This document shows positions 21,534 through 35,162 of a stretch of DNA of 64,000 nt, piece after piece (within the stretch, counting starts at the first letter, position 1; each line of letters begins with the position of its first letter). The stretch spans positions 34,594 through 98,593 of the forward strand of contig JAAZVZ010000009.1 in assembly GCA_018623155.1 (NCBI GenBank). Direction: 5' to 3'. The DNA comes from Glaciecola sp. Lineage in GTDB: Bacteria > Pseudomonadota > Gammaproteobacteria > Enterobacterales > Alteromonadaceae. Position numbers and translations under genes: made by a program. The notes under the pieces are model-generated. The model worked only from the letters and a program-made list of their open reading frames with translations, did not search any database and was not told where the DNA came from.

Positions 21534-22337
21534 TTAACCTGACGTTTCCTGCCTGTAAGTAATTGCTTGACCAAGTTGCATGAAATACTTGGAAAACAGT
21601 CGATTTACTGCCAAACGGTGATTGCCTATTGGGTATAATCCTTGTTGTGCCCACTCTGATTGCTTTGTCCCGAACACCAAGAAATGGTTCTTGATTGCTT
21701 GATCTTGCACCATGGCTTCAAAGGCTCTAGCGCATACTTCTTGAGGCAAAGCAAAGTATATACTTTTGTTTGCTTTATCCATCGCTACAGAGGATGACAT
21801 AAGAGGGTTAAGTTCCCCTTCAATTGGACTTAACAATATGGTGTGAAGCGTTTCTAACAAACAGGTGTTGAGAGGGTGTTGTCGCAGTGGTTTTGAGCTC
21901 AGACTCAACGCCGAAGCAAAAGCGCCCGTTTGATTGATCTGAAACACTTTTGGGGCTATGTAGTGATCAAATGCGTGAAACCATTCGTGGGCGAGTGACC
22001 CAGCACCGGCATTTTTGGCAAGCGCCAACTCGCGTTTGACTGGTGTATAATGCGCACTGACACCTTTGCGTCCACCGCTACCGAAGGCCAATGCAAGGGT
22101 TTGGTTTAACCCTAATGTGACATAGGGCACTTGTAAAATATCGGCCAGGTCACATAGCGCGTCAAAAAATAAGTTAGCAGCAAGTTGTTGTTCTACCGCA
22201 GAGACCCATTTACCGATGGTGATACCGCGTAAACCAAAAAACTTGTGAATATCAGCAAAACTGACATCCGCGCCAGCACGATGTGAAGGTCCATCACGAT
22301 AAAAGCCTCGTTGTAAACGATTTAGTGGTTGTCCCAC
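21534..22337 (-). CDS. CLCA_X-family protein with LPD1-like HEWFHAFD metallopeptidase-like motif
   Basis: GSGGRKGVSAHYTPVKRELALAKNAGAGSLAHEWFHAFDHYI. Confidence 0.75.
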   Translation of the reverse strand: MGQPLNRLQRGFYRDGPSHRAGADVSFADIHKFFGLRGITIGKWVSAVEQQLAANLFFDALCDLADILQVPYVTLGLNQTLALAFGSGGRKGVSAHYTPVKRELALAKNAGAGSLAHEWFHAFDHYIAPKVFQINQTGAFASALSLSSKPLRQHPLNTCLLETLHTILLSPIEGELNPLMSSSVAMDKANKSIYFALPQEVCARAFEAMVQDQAIKNHFLVFGTKQSEWAQQGLYPIGNHRLAVNRLFSKYFMQLGQAITYRQETSG

Positions 22338-22873
22338 TAGTCTGTAAACTCAGCTAAAACGCCATCAATCCACTTGGCAACTCTGGCATCTGTCTGCTCA
22401 AATTGATTCTCATCATCCAGAGCTAAACCGACAAAGAACTCTCGATCATCCGTTAACGCTTTTGATTGATTAAATTCATATTCTGCTGTGTTCGGCCAAT
22501 AACCACATACATGAGCACCGGCTGCGACAACGACATCATGTAACATACCCAAGGCATCTTGGAACCAGTCAGCATAGCCGTACATATCACCTAATCCATA
22601 TAACGCAACGGTTTTGTCAGTCCAATTAATTTGCGCCGCTTCATCCCAATGACTTTCCCAATCTTCTTGTAATTCACCAAAATCCCAAGTCGATATGCCT
22701 AAGATAACCTTGTCGTATTGTGCAACATCCGCAAGCGCAACGTCTTTGATATTATACATATCTACAACAAAATCCCCATTTACTTCGATAGCGGCTTTAA
22801 TTTTTTCACCCGCCATTTCGGTATAGCAGGTGGTAGAGCCATAAAATAACCCGATGCGTTGCAAGAATATCAC
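22337..22873 (-). CDS. fldB: Flavodoxin FldB
   Basis: IGLFYGSTTCYTEMAGEKIK; STWDFGELQEDW; ALYGLGDMYGYADWFQDALGMLHD; GTG start. Confidence 0.92.
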   Translation of the reverse strand: MIFLQRIGLFYGSTTCYTEMAGEKIKAAIEVNGDFVVDMYNIKDVALADVAQYDKVILGISTWDFGELQEDWESHWDEAAQINWTDKTVALYGLGDMYGYADWFQDALGMLHDVVVAAGAHVCGYWPNTAEYEFNQSKALTDDREFFVGLALDDENQFEQTDARVAKWIDGVLAEFTD

Positions 22874-22917
22874 CTTAATGTATTGGTCTAAGAATATGGC
22901 GCGTAGAATACCAAAAT

Positions 22918-24759
22918 TTACAGGTCCTCAAAAGGTATCTTGCTCTGATCGGCACACAGTAATGTACATTTTACCTCGCTTAAATCAAACTCTGAGCGAT
23001 TTGGCAGTTGCAATACACCCATCGCACACGGATTGATATGTTCAGCAGCATCATAACCGAATGGCTTGCGTTCAGTAATCTTCATAAAGCGACGTTTGGT
23101 CAAAAAATTCAGCGGCGAACGAGAGGAATAAAAAAGTCGATTCAGGTGGTCAAAAAAGCGTAATAACTGGTCTGGAAACTGATTTTTGATGCCACTACAA
23201 GTAAATTGAAGAACTTGGGGGGAGTTGCGTCTGAAGCGCATGCGAACGTCGTATACAAATGAATAGTGAACATCCCCACTTAAAATCATAAAGCGAGGAG
23301 GGGTTTTGATGTGGCGAAATATATTGAGCATAACATTGGCAGTGCCTTTATGCGCCATCCAGTTTTCGGCATCTACGGTAAGTGCTTGACCAAACCACGT
23401 GAATACGCGCTGGATCATTTCAATAAATTTCATGCCGTATATGGGTGCGGCTGATACTACGATAACGTTGTCATGCCCAACAATAGATTGCTGAAAATTA
23501 ACCAATGCTTCCCAGTCCATCAGACCCGAAGGCTTTTTGGGATTTGATTCTGAACGCCAACGACGCGTGCGAGTGTCTAAGACTCGAACGGGTGGTTGAG
23601 TATCGAGCGAGTAATGCCACTTTTCCCAGTCAAATATAGCCTCGAGAAGCTCATCGTGTGCTTTGATCTTGGTTTTGAGTAGGTGCTTTTTGAGGAGTCG
23701 GAGCAAAGGGGTTAAGCGTTTGGGTTGATTACCAATCCCTTGAAATAAGGTGTAGCCTAAAAGTGCGTTACCAATAATCCGTTTTGAAAATGGATTTCCA
23801 TACACCGCCTCTTCCCAAGCCCGATTGAGGTTCCAATCGTCGGTAATATCGTGATCATCAAAAATCATATAAGTTGGAATGCGCGCAAGAACGGTTTGTA
23901 CGCTTTCCAAACCTTCAACAAAGGTTTCTACAATCTGCTGTTCTTTGCGGTATCTGTCGCGAAATTCATCAGGAGCAACACTCTCATCAAATTCAATAAA
24001 TTTCCACATTACGGGGGAAAAGCTTAACAAATACAACGCACAAATTTCAGCAAAGCTCATTAAATGGTTTTGCGCATTTACTGAGGTGAATAATGGTTTG
24101 CGCTTCGCCCGAAAAAACACCTTGTCCAAAGTTTCGTTAGCTTCGCTATCGGGTAACAAAGATTCGCGGAGATAATAGCCATAAGCGTGACCGCAAAGAT
24201 CATTTGAACATTGCACGACACCGTCGGTAAAGGATTCTTGGTGTAACCCAAGTAAAGTAATCACTTGATTAATCGCATGTAAGGTAGGACCTGCAACATC
24301 ATCCACATACACCTGATCGCCAGTTAAAAACAATATGTCAGGCCGTTCATCACTTTCGAGCAACCCCACCACAGTAGGTAGCGCATCGTGTCCTTCACTA
24401 TGGATTTTGCGACAAGAACCATGCATTACATTGGTCAGCTGTGAGGGCACATAGCACTTTGTGGATGTATTTGAGAGGGAGAGGCTCTTGTCATCTACTT
24501 GAATATCATAGATAAAAGGAGAGTCGACCTTGAACAAGTCCTTTTTATGTACATGGATAATATGTAAAAAAGCGTTTTTGCCAAGAGGCAAGCAATCTTG
24601 GTTCACGTGACGTGGGGTGAACGTTATTTTTCGGCCAAGTTGGGTAAGCGTAATCTCAGGTGCACACAATTGGCTTGTCACAAGTGTGACACATATTTCA
24701 TCTACACTTGTGTGTCTAAGAAACGGACCAGCAATGAGTAAAGGGATTTTGTTTGTCAT
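22918..24759 (-). CDS. PhoD-like alkaline phosphatase D family protein
   Basis: LFLTGDQVYVDDVAGP; IPTYMIFDDHDITDDWNLN; MILSGDVHYSF metallophosphatase motifs. Confidence 0.85.
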   Translation of the reverse strand: MTNKIPLLIAGPFLRHTSVDEICVTLVTSQLCAPEITLTQLGRKITFTPRHVNQDCLPLGKNAFLHIIHVHKKDLFKVDSPFIYDIQVDDKSLSLSNTSTKCYVPSQLTNVMHGSCRKIHSEGHDALPTVVGLLESDERPDILFLTGDQVYVDDVAGPTLHAINQVITLLGLHQESFTDGVVQCSNDLCGHAYGYYLRESLLPDSEANETLDKVFFRAKRKPLFTSVNAQNHLMSFAEICALYLLSFSPVMWKFIEFDESVAPDEFRDRYRKEQQIVETFVEGLESVQTVLARIPTYMIFDDHDITDDWNLNRAWEEAVYGNPFSKRIIGNALLGYTLFQGIGNQPKRLTPLLRLLKKHLLKTKIKAHDELLEAIFDWEKWHYSLDTQPPVRVLDTRTRRWRSESNPKKPSGLMDWEALVNFQQSIVGHDNVIVVSAAPIYGMKFIEMIQRVFTWFGQALTVDAENWMAHKGTANVMLNIFRHIKTPPRFMILSGDVHYSFVYDVRMRFRRNSPQVLQFTCSGIKNQFPDQLLRFFDHLNRLFYSSRSPLNFLTKRRFMKITERKPFGYDAAEHINPCAMGVLQLPNRSEFDLSEVKCTLLCADQSKIPFEDL

Positions 24760-24824
24760 GTTTTGAGTAATGTATATACAATAAAAGACAACACCTTAAG
24801 ACTAACAAAAATAAGTGAATAAAT

Positions 24825-27231
<2,407 letters not shown>

Positions 27232-27495
27232 TTATTGGGGCATATTGAATAGCTTTTCTCTTTGCCATTGTGCTTTGTTAAATGTTTTTATAGATACCGC
27301 GTGCATCGAACCATCAGCGATTTTGTCATTAAGTGGGCCATATACAAACTGTTGTCGTTTAACGCGAGACATCTCATCAAATTTGTCGCTCACGGCAATG
27401 ATTTGAAAGTGTGAACCATCACTCTTGACGTGTACTTCTTCTAATTCTAGAGTGTCTTTTAGATGCTGCTCGATTTGTTCGTTGGTCATGGACAA
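27232..27495 (-). CDS. ibaG: BolA-family protein IbaG
   Basis: BolA-like: VKSDGSHFQIIAVSDKFDEMSRVKRQQFVYG; next to murA. Confidence 0.9.
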   Translation of the reverse strand: MSMTNEQIEQHLKDTLELEEVHVKSDGSHFQIIAVSDKFDEMSRVKRQQFVYGPLNDKIADGSMHAVSIKTFNKAQWQREKLFNMPQ

Positions 27496-27507
27496 CCTTT
27501 ATCTTAA

Positions 27508-27792
27508 CTAAGTGTTTAACAATTCGTCGGCATTCGATAGCGCCGCAAGATGTCTTAATTTATCAGGAACGCGTTCGAAACGCACTTTTATGTTGTGCTG
27601 TTTACAGTCGCGCAACAAGTTAATTAATACGGCAAGACCCGCGCTATCAATAACTTCAATACCTGATAAGTCGATCCGCAAACTCGTTTCATTAAGAATT
27701 TGAGGGATCTGACAAGTAATGTTGTTGATTATCTGAGCGTTTGAACATTGTCCAGATATAACAAGAAGCGCTTTACTGTAGTTGAGTTCCAT
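27508..27792 (-). CDS. mlaB: STAS-domain protein MlaB
   Basis: IDLSGIEVIDSAGLAVLINLLRD; mla operon. Confidence 0.92.
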   Translation of the reverse strand: MELNYSKALLVISGQCSNAQIINNITCQIPQILNETSLRIDLSGIEVIDSAGLAVLINLLRDCKQHNIKVRFERVPDKLRHLAALSNADELLNT

Positions 27793-28466
27793 TATTTTGC
27801 CGCGGTTGCATTTTGTAATACGATAGGTGCATCGATCTTTTGTTGCATTAAAGCAATCACTTTTTCAACGCCGTCTTGACGGATAATGGTTTCAAACTCG
27901 CTGCGTTTTGAGGATAATAAACTTATCCCTTCAGCCACCATATCATATCCTTTCCAAGAGTTCGTTCGACTGTCATAACGTACTTTAAATGCGACTTTTA
28001 TGTCCGGACGACCTTCATCTTGAATCAATGCACGAACGGTAATGGTTTTTTTACCAACATAATCTCCATTTGGCTCGAACGAAACCGTTTGGTCATCATA
28101 ATAACCCATTGCATTGGCATACGTTGTGACAAGGTATTCTTTGAACACGTTTACAAATTCAGCCAGTTGAGGCTTAGGGACCTTCCGAGCATTCTTGCCT
28201 AGCACCATAAATGCTGAGAAACGATAGTCAATATAAGGCAGTAAGTTTTCACGCATAATTGTTCGTAAATGCTCTGGGTTTTGGTCAATCAGTGATTTCT
28301 CTTCCTTCATTCGACCAAATGTCGCTGCAGCTGCCTCTTGAATCATAGCATATGGATCGATAACTTCTGGTTGAGCAAATGATTTAGCCGTTCCAAAGAT
28401 AAGCGTGAAGCAGATGAGAGCCCCCAATAATTGGGAAGAAAAAATGGGTGAAAAAAGACGCTTCAT
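27792..28466 (-). CDS. mlaC: Phospholipid-binding protein MlaC
   Basis: Signal peptide; MlaC-like; mla operon. Confidence 0.95.
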   Translation of the reverse strand: MKRLFSPIFSSQLLGALICFTLIFGTAKSFAQPEVIDPYAMIQEAAAATFGRMKEEKSLIDQNPEHLRTIMRENLLPYIDYRFSAFMVLGKNARKVPKPQLAEFVNVFKEYLVTTYANAMGYYDDQTVSFEPNGDYVGKKTITVRALIQDEGRPDIKVAFKVRYDSRTNSWKGYDMVAEGISLLSSKRSEFETIIRQDGVEKVIALMQQKIDAPIVLQNATAAK

Positions 28467-28486
28467 TAATGATTCCTTTGATATTC

Positions 28487-28954
28487 TTAGTTACTGTCGC
28501 GACTAAATAAAAATTGTCCAATCAAATCTTCTAGAACTAATGCTGATTTGGTATCTGAAATAAAGTCGCCATCAGCTAGTACAATGGGGTCGTCAAAAGC
28601 AAATCCAGGTTGAAAACCAATGTACTGTTCTCCTAACAAACCAGAAGTCAATATAGCAACTGAACTCGTATCTGGAAAGTTATTGTATTGTTCAGAAATA
28701 CTTAACACGACAACCGGGGTAAAGTCATCTTGATCAAGATAAATCGATTCGACTCGGCCAACCGTAACCCCTCCAACTTTTACCGCAGAGCGTGGCTTTA
28801 AACCGCCAATATTGTCAAATTTAGCATACAGTGTGTAGCTTTGATCTGAACCAGACAGACCTTGATTGGCGACCTTGAGCGCTAACAACAAGACAGCTAA
28901 AAGTGTTAATACGACAAAAGTTCCAACCAGTAGTTCAGTTTTACGTGTGGTCAT
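28487..28954 (-). CDS. mlaD: MCE-domain protein MlaD
   Basis: KTELLVGTFVVLTLLAVLLLALKVAN; IGGLKPRSAVKVGGVTVGRV. Confidence 0.96.
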   Translation of the reverse strand: MTTRKTELLVGTFVVLTLLAVLLLALKVANQGLSGSDQSYTLYAKFDNIGGLKPRSAVKVGGVTVGRVESIYLDQDDFTPVVVLSISEQYNNFPDTSSVAILTSGLLGEQYIGFQPGFAFDDPIVLADGDFISDTKSALVLEDLIGQFLFSRDSN

Positions 28955-28962
28955 ATATATTC

Positions 28963-29739
28963 CTAGTTTATGCCAAACATGAGTGCTGTAAGCACAAAAT
29001 CCAAGCCAAGAACGGCTAGGGACGAATACACAACGGTTTGTGTCGTGGCTTGAGAAATACCCTCAGAAGTGGGTATGGCATCATATCCTTTAAAAATCGC
29101 AATCCACGTAACGACAATAGCAAAAACAAAACTCTTTATTATGCCATTGACGACATCTTTATCCCATTCAACTGTGGCTTGCATGATCGACCAATAAGAA
29201 CCGGCGTCCACCCCAAGCCAGTCAACACCGACAAGGTGTCCACCCAAAATTCCAATCGCAGAAAAAATTAATGCCAGCATGGGCATGGCAATGACACCTG
29301 CCCAAAAACGAGGAGCAATAATGCGACGGAGTGGGTCAACTGCCATCATCTCTAAGCTACTGAGCTGTTCAGTCGCCTTCATCAAACCAATCTCAGCGGT
29401 TAACGCAGAACCTGCTCGACCCGCAAATAGTAAAGCCGTGACCACAGGTCCAAGCTCGCGCAGTAAAGACAAGGCTACCATTGGGCCAAGGGAACCTTCC
29501 GCACCATAATTAACTAAAATGGTATAACCTTGCAGTGCCATGACCATACCGATGAAAAGTCCTGATACTATTATGATCAAAAGAGACTGCACCCCTACAA
29601 CGTAAATTTGTTGCACGGTAAGGCGAATATTTTTACTCTGTGGGATGGCAAGAATAGCACCTGCAAGCATCAAGAAAGCGCGGCCAAAACTCATAAGAGC
29701 ATTCAGAGTATTCTGGCCAATAGATTGCAGGTAGTTCAT
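28963..29739 (-). CDS. mlaE: ABC permease MlaE
   Basis: MlaE permease; [31 protein letters not shown]. Confidence 0.97.
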   Translation of the reverse strand: MNYLQSIGQNTLNALMSFGRAFLMLAGAILAIPQSKNIRLTVQQIYVVGVQSLLIIIVSGLFIGMVMALQGYTILVNYGAEGSLGPMVALSLLRELGPVVTALLFAGRAGSALTAEIGLMKATEQLSSLEMMAVDPLRRIIAPRFWAGVIAMPMLALIFSAIGILGGHLVGVDWLGVDAGSYWSIMQATVEWDKDVVNGIIKSFVFAIVVTWIAIFKGYDAIPTSEGISQATTQTVVYSSLAVLGLDFVLTALMFGIN

Positions 29740-30560
29740 TTTTTGCCTCCTTGCTGAGGAGACCCTAATAAGGTGTCGTGTAAGTCTTCTGCTGGGAAGT
29801 GAAATGGGACTGGTCCATCTGCTTCACCACGCAAAAACTGCTGGACTAAAGCCGAGTCAGAGGCTTTTATTTGTGCGGGCGTACCTTCACCAATAATTTT
29901 CTGATTTGCTAAAATGTAAACATAATCGGCAATATCTAATACTTCCGTTACATCATGAGTAACGACAATACTGGTTAAATCTAGAGCACTGCTAAGAGCC
30001 TTAATAAGTTTAACCAGCACACCCATCGAAATTGGGTCTTGTCCAGCAAATGGCTCATCATACATGATCAGTTCAGGGTCGAGAGCAATCGCACGAGCAA
30101 GCGCAGCGCGACGAGCCATACCGCCTGAGAGTTCACTTGGCATGAGATCAGCCGCCCCACGTAATCCTACCGCTTCCAGTTTTAAATAAACTAATGTCCG
30201 TATGATATCTTCGTTGAGTTTGGTGTGTTCACGCAAGGCAAATGCGACATTATCGTAGACAGAAATGTCTGTAAATAATGCACCAGATTGAAACAACATA
30301 CTCATTTTCTTTCGAGTTTGGTAAAGTTCGCGTCGCGACATTTGAGGGACAGAGTCGCCTGCGTATCGAATATCACCAGCATCGGGCCGTAGTTGACCAC
30401 CGATGAGTTTCATTAGAGTGGTTTTACCAATTCCGCTAGGTCCCATAATCGCAGTGATCTTACCTTTTTTTATAGTGAGATTGATGTCGTCATAAATGAC
30501 GCGATCACCACGTAAAAAACGTAAGTTTTCGACAGACACAAGGGTGGATGAATTACTCAT
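29736..30560 (-). CDS. mlaF: ABC ATPase MlaF
   Basis: Walker [24 protein letters not shown], Walker B. Confidence 0.96.
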   Translation of the reverse strand: MSNSSTLVSVENLRFLRGDRVIYDDINLTIKKGKITAIMGPSGIGKTTLMKLIGGQLRPDAGDIRYAGDSVPQMSRRELYQTRKKMSMLFQSGALFTDISVYDNVAFALREHTKLNEDIIRTLVYLKLEAVGLRGAADLMPSELSGGMARRAALARAIALDPELIMYDEPFAGQDPISMGVLVKLIKALSSALDLTSIVVTHDVTEVLDIADYVYILANQKIIGEGTPAQIKASDSALVQQFLRGEADGPVPFHFPAEDLHDTLLGSPQQGGKK

Positions 30561-30787
30561 GAATGTAGGTGGTTCCTTAACCTGTGGAAATTTTTAGTAA
30601 ATTTATATTTGTCTATATTATGCGCCAAGGTACCCATATCAGGCAAATTTTAAAAGTTACAAGGTTTGTCTGAGAATAATCGCCAAGACGGCATTTTTTA
30701 CGTTATTATACAGCTATATGGTTTATAGACTGTTGATTTAAACAAAATGTTCACCATTAATACATTTTATTCAAGGATTTTGCTCGC

Positions 30788-31744
30788 GTGTTAATACAAA
30801 TTGGGATTTTTATCGTCGGACTTGTGGTGCTAAGTTGGAGTGCAGATCGCTTTGTTCACGGCGCCTCAGCGCTTGCCAAAAACCTCGGCGTCTCACCGAT
30901 GATGATTGGTTTAACGATCGTCGCTATGGGCTCATCTGCTCCTGAAATAGTCGTGTCGGCAACCGCGTCATTGAGTGGCTCTCCTAATACTGCTATTGGT
31001 AATGCGATTGGTTCAAATATCACCAATATTGCCCTAGTTCTTGGGGTTACAGCGTTAATCAAGCCATTACTGGTCTCTTCGGGCACCTTAAAACGTGAAT
31101 TTCCTTTGTTGTTTTTTGTATGCATCGTCGCAGCATGGTTTTTACATGATGGCGTATTTGACTTCTATGAAGGTGTGATTCTGCTGGTCATGTTTGGCCT
31201 TGTGTTGGTTGGCATGGGCATTTTGTCTATGAAGGTAGACAAAAACGATCCATTAGTGATCGAGAATGAGACCGAAATCCCTTCTAATGTGAACACTTCA
31301 GTTGCCGTATTATGGGTCATTGTTGGTTTGGTTATGTTGCCTTTGTCTGCTCATTTTTTGGTCGAATCAGCCGTATTCATCGCAAAATACTTTGGTATTA
31401 GTGATTTAGTTATAGGTTTGACGATCATTGCGATTGGTACAAGTCTACCAGAGCTTGCCGCATGTATCGCAGGTGTCCTAAAAGGCGAGGACGATTTGGC
31501 TATGGGTAACATCATTGGTTCCAACATTTTTAACATACTTGCGGTTCTTGGCATGCCCGCGGTGATTGCACCAGGCGTCATTGACCCGAATGTTGCGGGT
31601 CGGGATTTGTTGGTGATGTTGAGTTTGACCGTGTTATTACTGATTTTTAGTTTTAATTTTGTTGGTACTAGGCGCATTAATCGATTCGAAGGGGCGATTT
31701 TATTTATATGTTTTATTGCATATCAGGTCCTCTTGTTCGCATAA
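30788..31744 (+). CDS. yrbG: Calcium/sodium antiporter (YrbG family)
   Basis: Duplicated alpha repeats GSSAPEIVVS / GTSLPELAA; GSNITNI, GSNIFNI. Confidence 0.93.
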   Translation: MLIQIGIFIVGLVVLSWSADRFVHGASALAKNLGVSPMMIGLTIVAMGSSAPEIVVSATASLSGSPNTAIGNAIGSNITNIALVLGVTALIKPLLVSSGTLKREFPLLFFVCIVAAWFLHDGVFDFYEGVILLVMFGLVLVGMGILSMKVDKNDPLVIENETEIPSNVNTSVAVLWVIVGLVMLPLSAHFLVESAVFIAKYFGISDLVIGLTIIAIGTSLPELAACIAGVLKGEDDLAMGNIIGSNIFNILAVLGMPAVIAPGVIDPNVAGRDLLVMLSLTVLLLIFSFNFVGTRRINRFEGAILFICFIAYQVLLFA

Positions 31745-31783
31745 TATGGCTATGAACAGCCGAATTTGGCACTAGAGAACATT

Positions 31784-32752
31784 ATGTCTGAGCATCACTT
31801 TATTCAATCAGCTAAGCAAGTTATTGCTATTGAAGCTAATGGCCTTTCTGAGTTACCTCAGGTCTTAGATGAAACCTTTGTGGCAGCATGTCAGTTACTT
31901 AAAGATTGCCAGGGTAAAGTGGTAGTTTCAGGTATGGGTAAATCTGGACATATTGGCTCAAAGATTGCAGCAACGCTTGCTAGTACAGGTACTCCAGCGT
32001 TTTTTGTACATCCAGGGGAAGCCAATCATGGTGATTTGGGGATGCTGGACGCTAACGATGTTGTCATTGCAATTTCTAATTCGGGTGAAACACAAGAGCT
32101 ACTTGGATTATTACCAGTACTTAAAAGGCTAAACATTCCTTACATCGCGATTACCCAACAAGCTGAGTCAACGCTAGCACAGCATGCTAAGTTTGTACTT
32201 ACTATCCCTGTGCCATCCGAGGCGTGTTCGCTGGGACTAGCGCCAACGACCTCAACAACGGTTACATTAGTCCTAGGCGATGCGTTGGCGATCGCTTTAC
32301 TGGATGCCAAAGGCTTTACATCTGATGATTTTGCCCTGTCACACCCAGGTGGCTCACTTGGTCGTAAGTTATTGTTGCGCTGCAGTGACATTATGTTGCG
32401 TAGGGAAGAAATACCCAAAGTGAATACAGATACTGTGATTACCGAGGCCTTACTAGAAATTAGCCAAAAAGGATTAGGGATGACAGGTGTGGTTGCTGAC
32501 AATCAGTTAGTGGGAATTTTTACTGATGGTGATCTGCGCCGTGTGCTGGATCAAAAAGTGGATATTCATCACTGTTCAGTAGTCACCGTAATGACTCCAA
32601 ACCCAATTACGGTCGAGCCAGATATGCTAGCGGTAGACGCATTAAATATTATGCAGCAAAAGCAGATAACGGCTTTATTGGTTGTGGATGAAGCGCATAA
32701 TGTTATCGGTGCTTTTAACATGCATATGTTACTCAAAGCAGGAGTGGTTTAA
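31784..32752 (+). CDS. kdsD: Arabinose-5-phosphate isomerase
   Basis: SIS domain GMGKSGHIGSKIAATLASTGTPAFFVHPGEA plus CBS pair; followed by kdsC. Confidence 0.95.
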   Translation: MSEHHFIQSAKQVIAIEANGLSELPQVLDETFVAACQLLKDCQGKVVVSGMGKSGHIGSKIAATLASTGTPAFFVHPGEANHGDLGMLDANDVVIAISNSGETQELLGLLPVLKRLNIPYIAITQQAESTLAQHAKFVLTIPVPSEACSLGLAPTTSTTVTLVLGDALAIALLDAKGFTSDDFALSHPGGSLGRKLLLRCSDIMLRREEIPKVNTDTVITEALLEISQKGLGMTGVVADNQLVGIFTDGDLRRVLDQKVDIHHCSVVTVMTPNPITVEPDMLAVDALNIMQQKQITALLVVDEAHNVIGAFNMHMLLKAGVV

Positions 32753-32753
32753 C

Positions 32754-33299
32754 GTGCAAACACTTTATACTACATTGCCAAACGACGTCGTCGGAAAGTT
32801 GTCTGACATAAAATTAATTGCTTTTGATGTAGATGGTATCTTTTCTGATGGGCGCATTTATCTTGGTAACCAAGGCGAGGAGCTTAAAGCATTTCATACT
32901 CGTGATGGTTATGGCATCAAATCGCTTCAAGTCATTGGGATTGAGGTGGCCATTATTACCGGACGAGCTTCTAAATTAGTCCAAGATCGTATGAGTGCTC
33001 TTGGCGTGCAACATATTGTGCAAGGTTGCGAGGATAAAGCAAAAGCACTTGTCACACTTAAACAAACGCTTGGATTAAAAACGCATCAAGTTGCCAGTAT
33101 GGGGGATGATATGCCTGATATTGGGATGTTTACAGAGTCTGGCTTATGTATAAGTGTTGCGGACGGACACCCTTTGGTTCAACAACAATGTCAATGGATT
33201 ACCGTTGCAAAAGGTGGTCAAGGAGCCGTCAGAGAAGTTACCGATACTCTGCTACAAGTGCATGGCCAGATCAACGGTATACATAGTGCGAGTTTGTAA
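32754..33299 (+). CDS. kdsC: KDO-8-phosphate phosphatase
   Basis: HAD motifs IAFDVDGIFSDGRIY, GDDMPDI; GTG start at 32754 after AGGAG. Confidence 0.93.
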   Translation: MQTLYTTLPNDVVGKLSDIKLIAFDVDGIFSDGRIYLGNQGEELKAFHTRDGYGIKSLQVIGIEVAIITGRASKLVQDRMSALGVQHIVQGCEDKAKALVTLKQTLGLKTHQVASMGDDMPDIGMFTESGLCISVADGHPLVQQQCQWITVAKGGQGAVREVTDTLLQVHGQINGIHSASL

Positions 33300-33862
33300 T
33301 GAATCGAGTCGGGTATTCCATTCTGGTTTTATTTATTCTGATTGTCATTGTTTTTAATCTTCCTATTTCTCTTCACTCTGATGAAAAACAAACAAAAGAT
33401 AATGAGCCTTCATTGCTGACTCCGACTTATTTGGCTGAACAGTTATCTTCGCAACGATTCAATGAAGATGGTTTATTAAGTCATGAAATCAATGCCAGTC
33501 GAATGGAACACTATGCTGAACTTGGATTTATGGTGTTTACCCAACCTCGCTATACTATTTTTTTGGAAGACGGCAGTGAGTACGTCATTAGTGCACAAGA
33601 AGGCACTTTGTATGATGATAACCGCATGCTCCTTGAAAATCATATTGTGATTGAAAGCCAAAATGAAACTGACTTCATACAGCAGATTAGTGCAGAATAT
33701 ATAGAAATGAATTTAAATACTAAAGCATTGAGTTCTAACTCTGCTATCGTGTTACGTGGTAAAGAGTTTTCCATGCACAGTAATGGCTTGGATGCGAATT
33801 TAGCGGAAAAACGCTTTGCGTTATTAGAGCATACACGAACTGAGTTTAAACCAACCCAATAA
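33299..33862 (+). CDS. lptC: LPS export protein LptC
   Basis: Single TM plus LptC-like domain; position kdsC-lptC-lptA-lptB. Confidence 0.92.
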   Translation: MNRVGYSILVLFILIVIVFNLPISLHSDEKQTKDNEPSLLTPTYLAEQLSSQRFNEDGLLSHEINASRMEHYAELGFMVFTQPRYTIFLEDGSEYVISAQEGTLYDDNRMLLENHIVIESQNETDFIQQISAEYIEMNLNTKALSSNSAIVLRGKEFSMHSNGLDANLAEKRFALLEHTRTEFKPTQ

Positions 33863-33876
33863 ACAATGAGACCACC

Positions 33877-34377
33877 ATGCGTTTAATATTAATTTTTATC
33901 GTTTTAATGAGTCATTTTTTGTATGCGGAACAAAATGATTTCACACAACCAATTACCATCAAATCGGTATCGCAGTTTGTAGATGGGTTGAATGATGTTG
34001 CAGTCTACAAAGACAATGTTGTGATTACTCAGGGATCATTGAATATTACTGCAGACGAAGTGCGGATAGATGCCAGTGCTGGAGATGGTAATGAAGTATT
34101 CATTGCGTTGGGTAAACCGGCGTCTTTTGAGCAACGTCTACAGGACGGGAGTCTGGTTCGGGCAACTGCAAATGAAGTTCGTTACACTCGTGTAAATAAA
34201 AAAATTAACTTAGCTGGAAGTGCTCAATTAGCTCAAAATTCTAGTACTGTTACAGGTGAAAATATTATTTTCGATATGCTCAACGAGCAATTAATTGCCT
34301 CCGGTACAGATGGCGATTCTGGTAGAGTAAAGGCCGTTTTTCAAGCAGAGCAAGCACTTAACAAAGAAGAGCAATAA
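33877..34377 (+). CDS. lptA: LPS transport periplasmic protein LptA
   Basis: Signal peptide and OstA-like repeats; operon position. Confidence 0.93.
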   Translation: MRLILIFIVLMSHFLYAEQNDFTQPITIKSVSQFVDGLNDVAVYKDNVVITQGSLNITADEVRIDASAGDGNEVFIALGKPASFEQRLQDGSLVRATANEVRYTRVNKKINLAGSAQLAQNSSTVTGENIIFDMLNEQLIASGTDGDSGRVKAVFQAEQALNKEEQ

Positions 34378-34382
34378 ACACC

Positions 34383-35108
34383 ATGGCAGTCCTAAAAGCA
34401 ACTCACCTCGCTAAATCTTACAAGTCTCGGCAAGTCGTTCGTGACGTATCACTAGAAGTGGAATCAGGACAAATAGTAGGCTTGTTAGGACCAAACGGAG
34501 CGGGCAAGACCACGACTTTTTACATGATTGTCGGAATCGTACCTTTGGATAAAGGTGAGATTACTTTAGATCAAACGGATTTAACGTATCATCCGATGCA
34601 TGAACGTGCTAGGCAAGGTATTGGTTACTTGCCACAAGAAGCCTCTGTGTTTCGCAAATTGAGTGTCTATGACAACATTATGGCGATATTACAAACCCGT
34701 AAGGAGCTCTCACAAGAACAACGGGAAGCCGAGGCAGACTCACTGATCGACGAATTTAATATTAATCATATCCGTAATTCTGCTGGAATGGCGTTATCCG
34801 GGGGGGAGCGTCGTCGAGTCGAAATTGCTCGCGCACTTGCAGCTAAGCCTCAGTTTATTTTGTTGGACGAACCTTTTGCTGGCGTCGATCCAATTTCTGT
34901 TGGCGATATCAAGCAGATAATACAACAACTCAAAAATAAAGGTTTAGGTGTACTGATTACCGATCACAATGTACGTGAAACGCTAGATGTTTGTGAAAAA
35001 GCTTATATTGTCAGCCAAGGAGAGTTGATCGCCTCAGGAACAGCTTCGCAAGTCCTTGATAATCAAAAGGTTAAGGAAGTATACCTTGGCGAGCAATTTA
35101 GGCTATAA
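34383..35108 (+). CDS. lptB: LPS export ATPase LptB
   Basis: [24 protein letters not shown]. Confidence 0.98.
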   Translation: MAVLKATHLAKSYKSRQVVRDVSLEVESGQIVGLLGPNGAGKTTTFYMIVGIVPLDKGEITLDQTDLTYHPMHERARQGIGYLPQEASVFRKLSVYDNIMAILQTRKELSQEQREAEADSLIDEFNINHIRNSAGMALSGGERRRVEIARALAAKPQFILLDEPFAGVDPISVGDIKQIIQQLKNKGLGVLITDHNVRETLDVCEKAYIVSQGELIASGTASQVLDNQKVKEVYLGEQFRL

Positions 35109-35162
35109 TCATTTTAGGCAAATATTCAGGATGTTATTTGCTAGGTTAGATTAAGGAATTAA

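Noticed and set aside
31764-31784. TTTGGCAC upstream of kdsD as a sigma-54 site
   Set aside because: No GC at the required 10-nt spacing after GG; the next bases are TAGAGAACATTATG.
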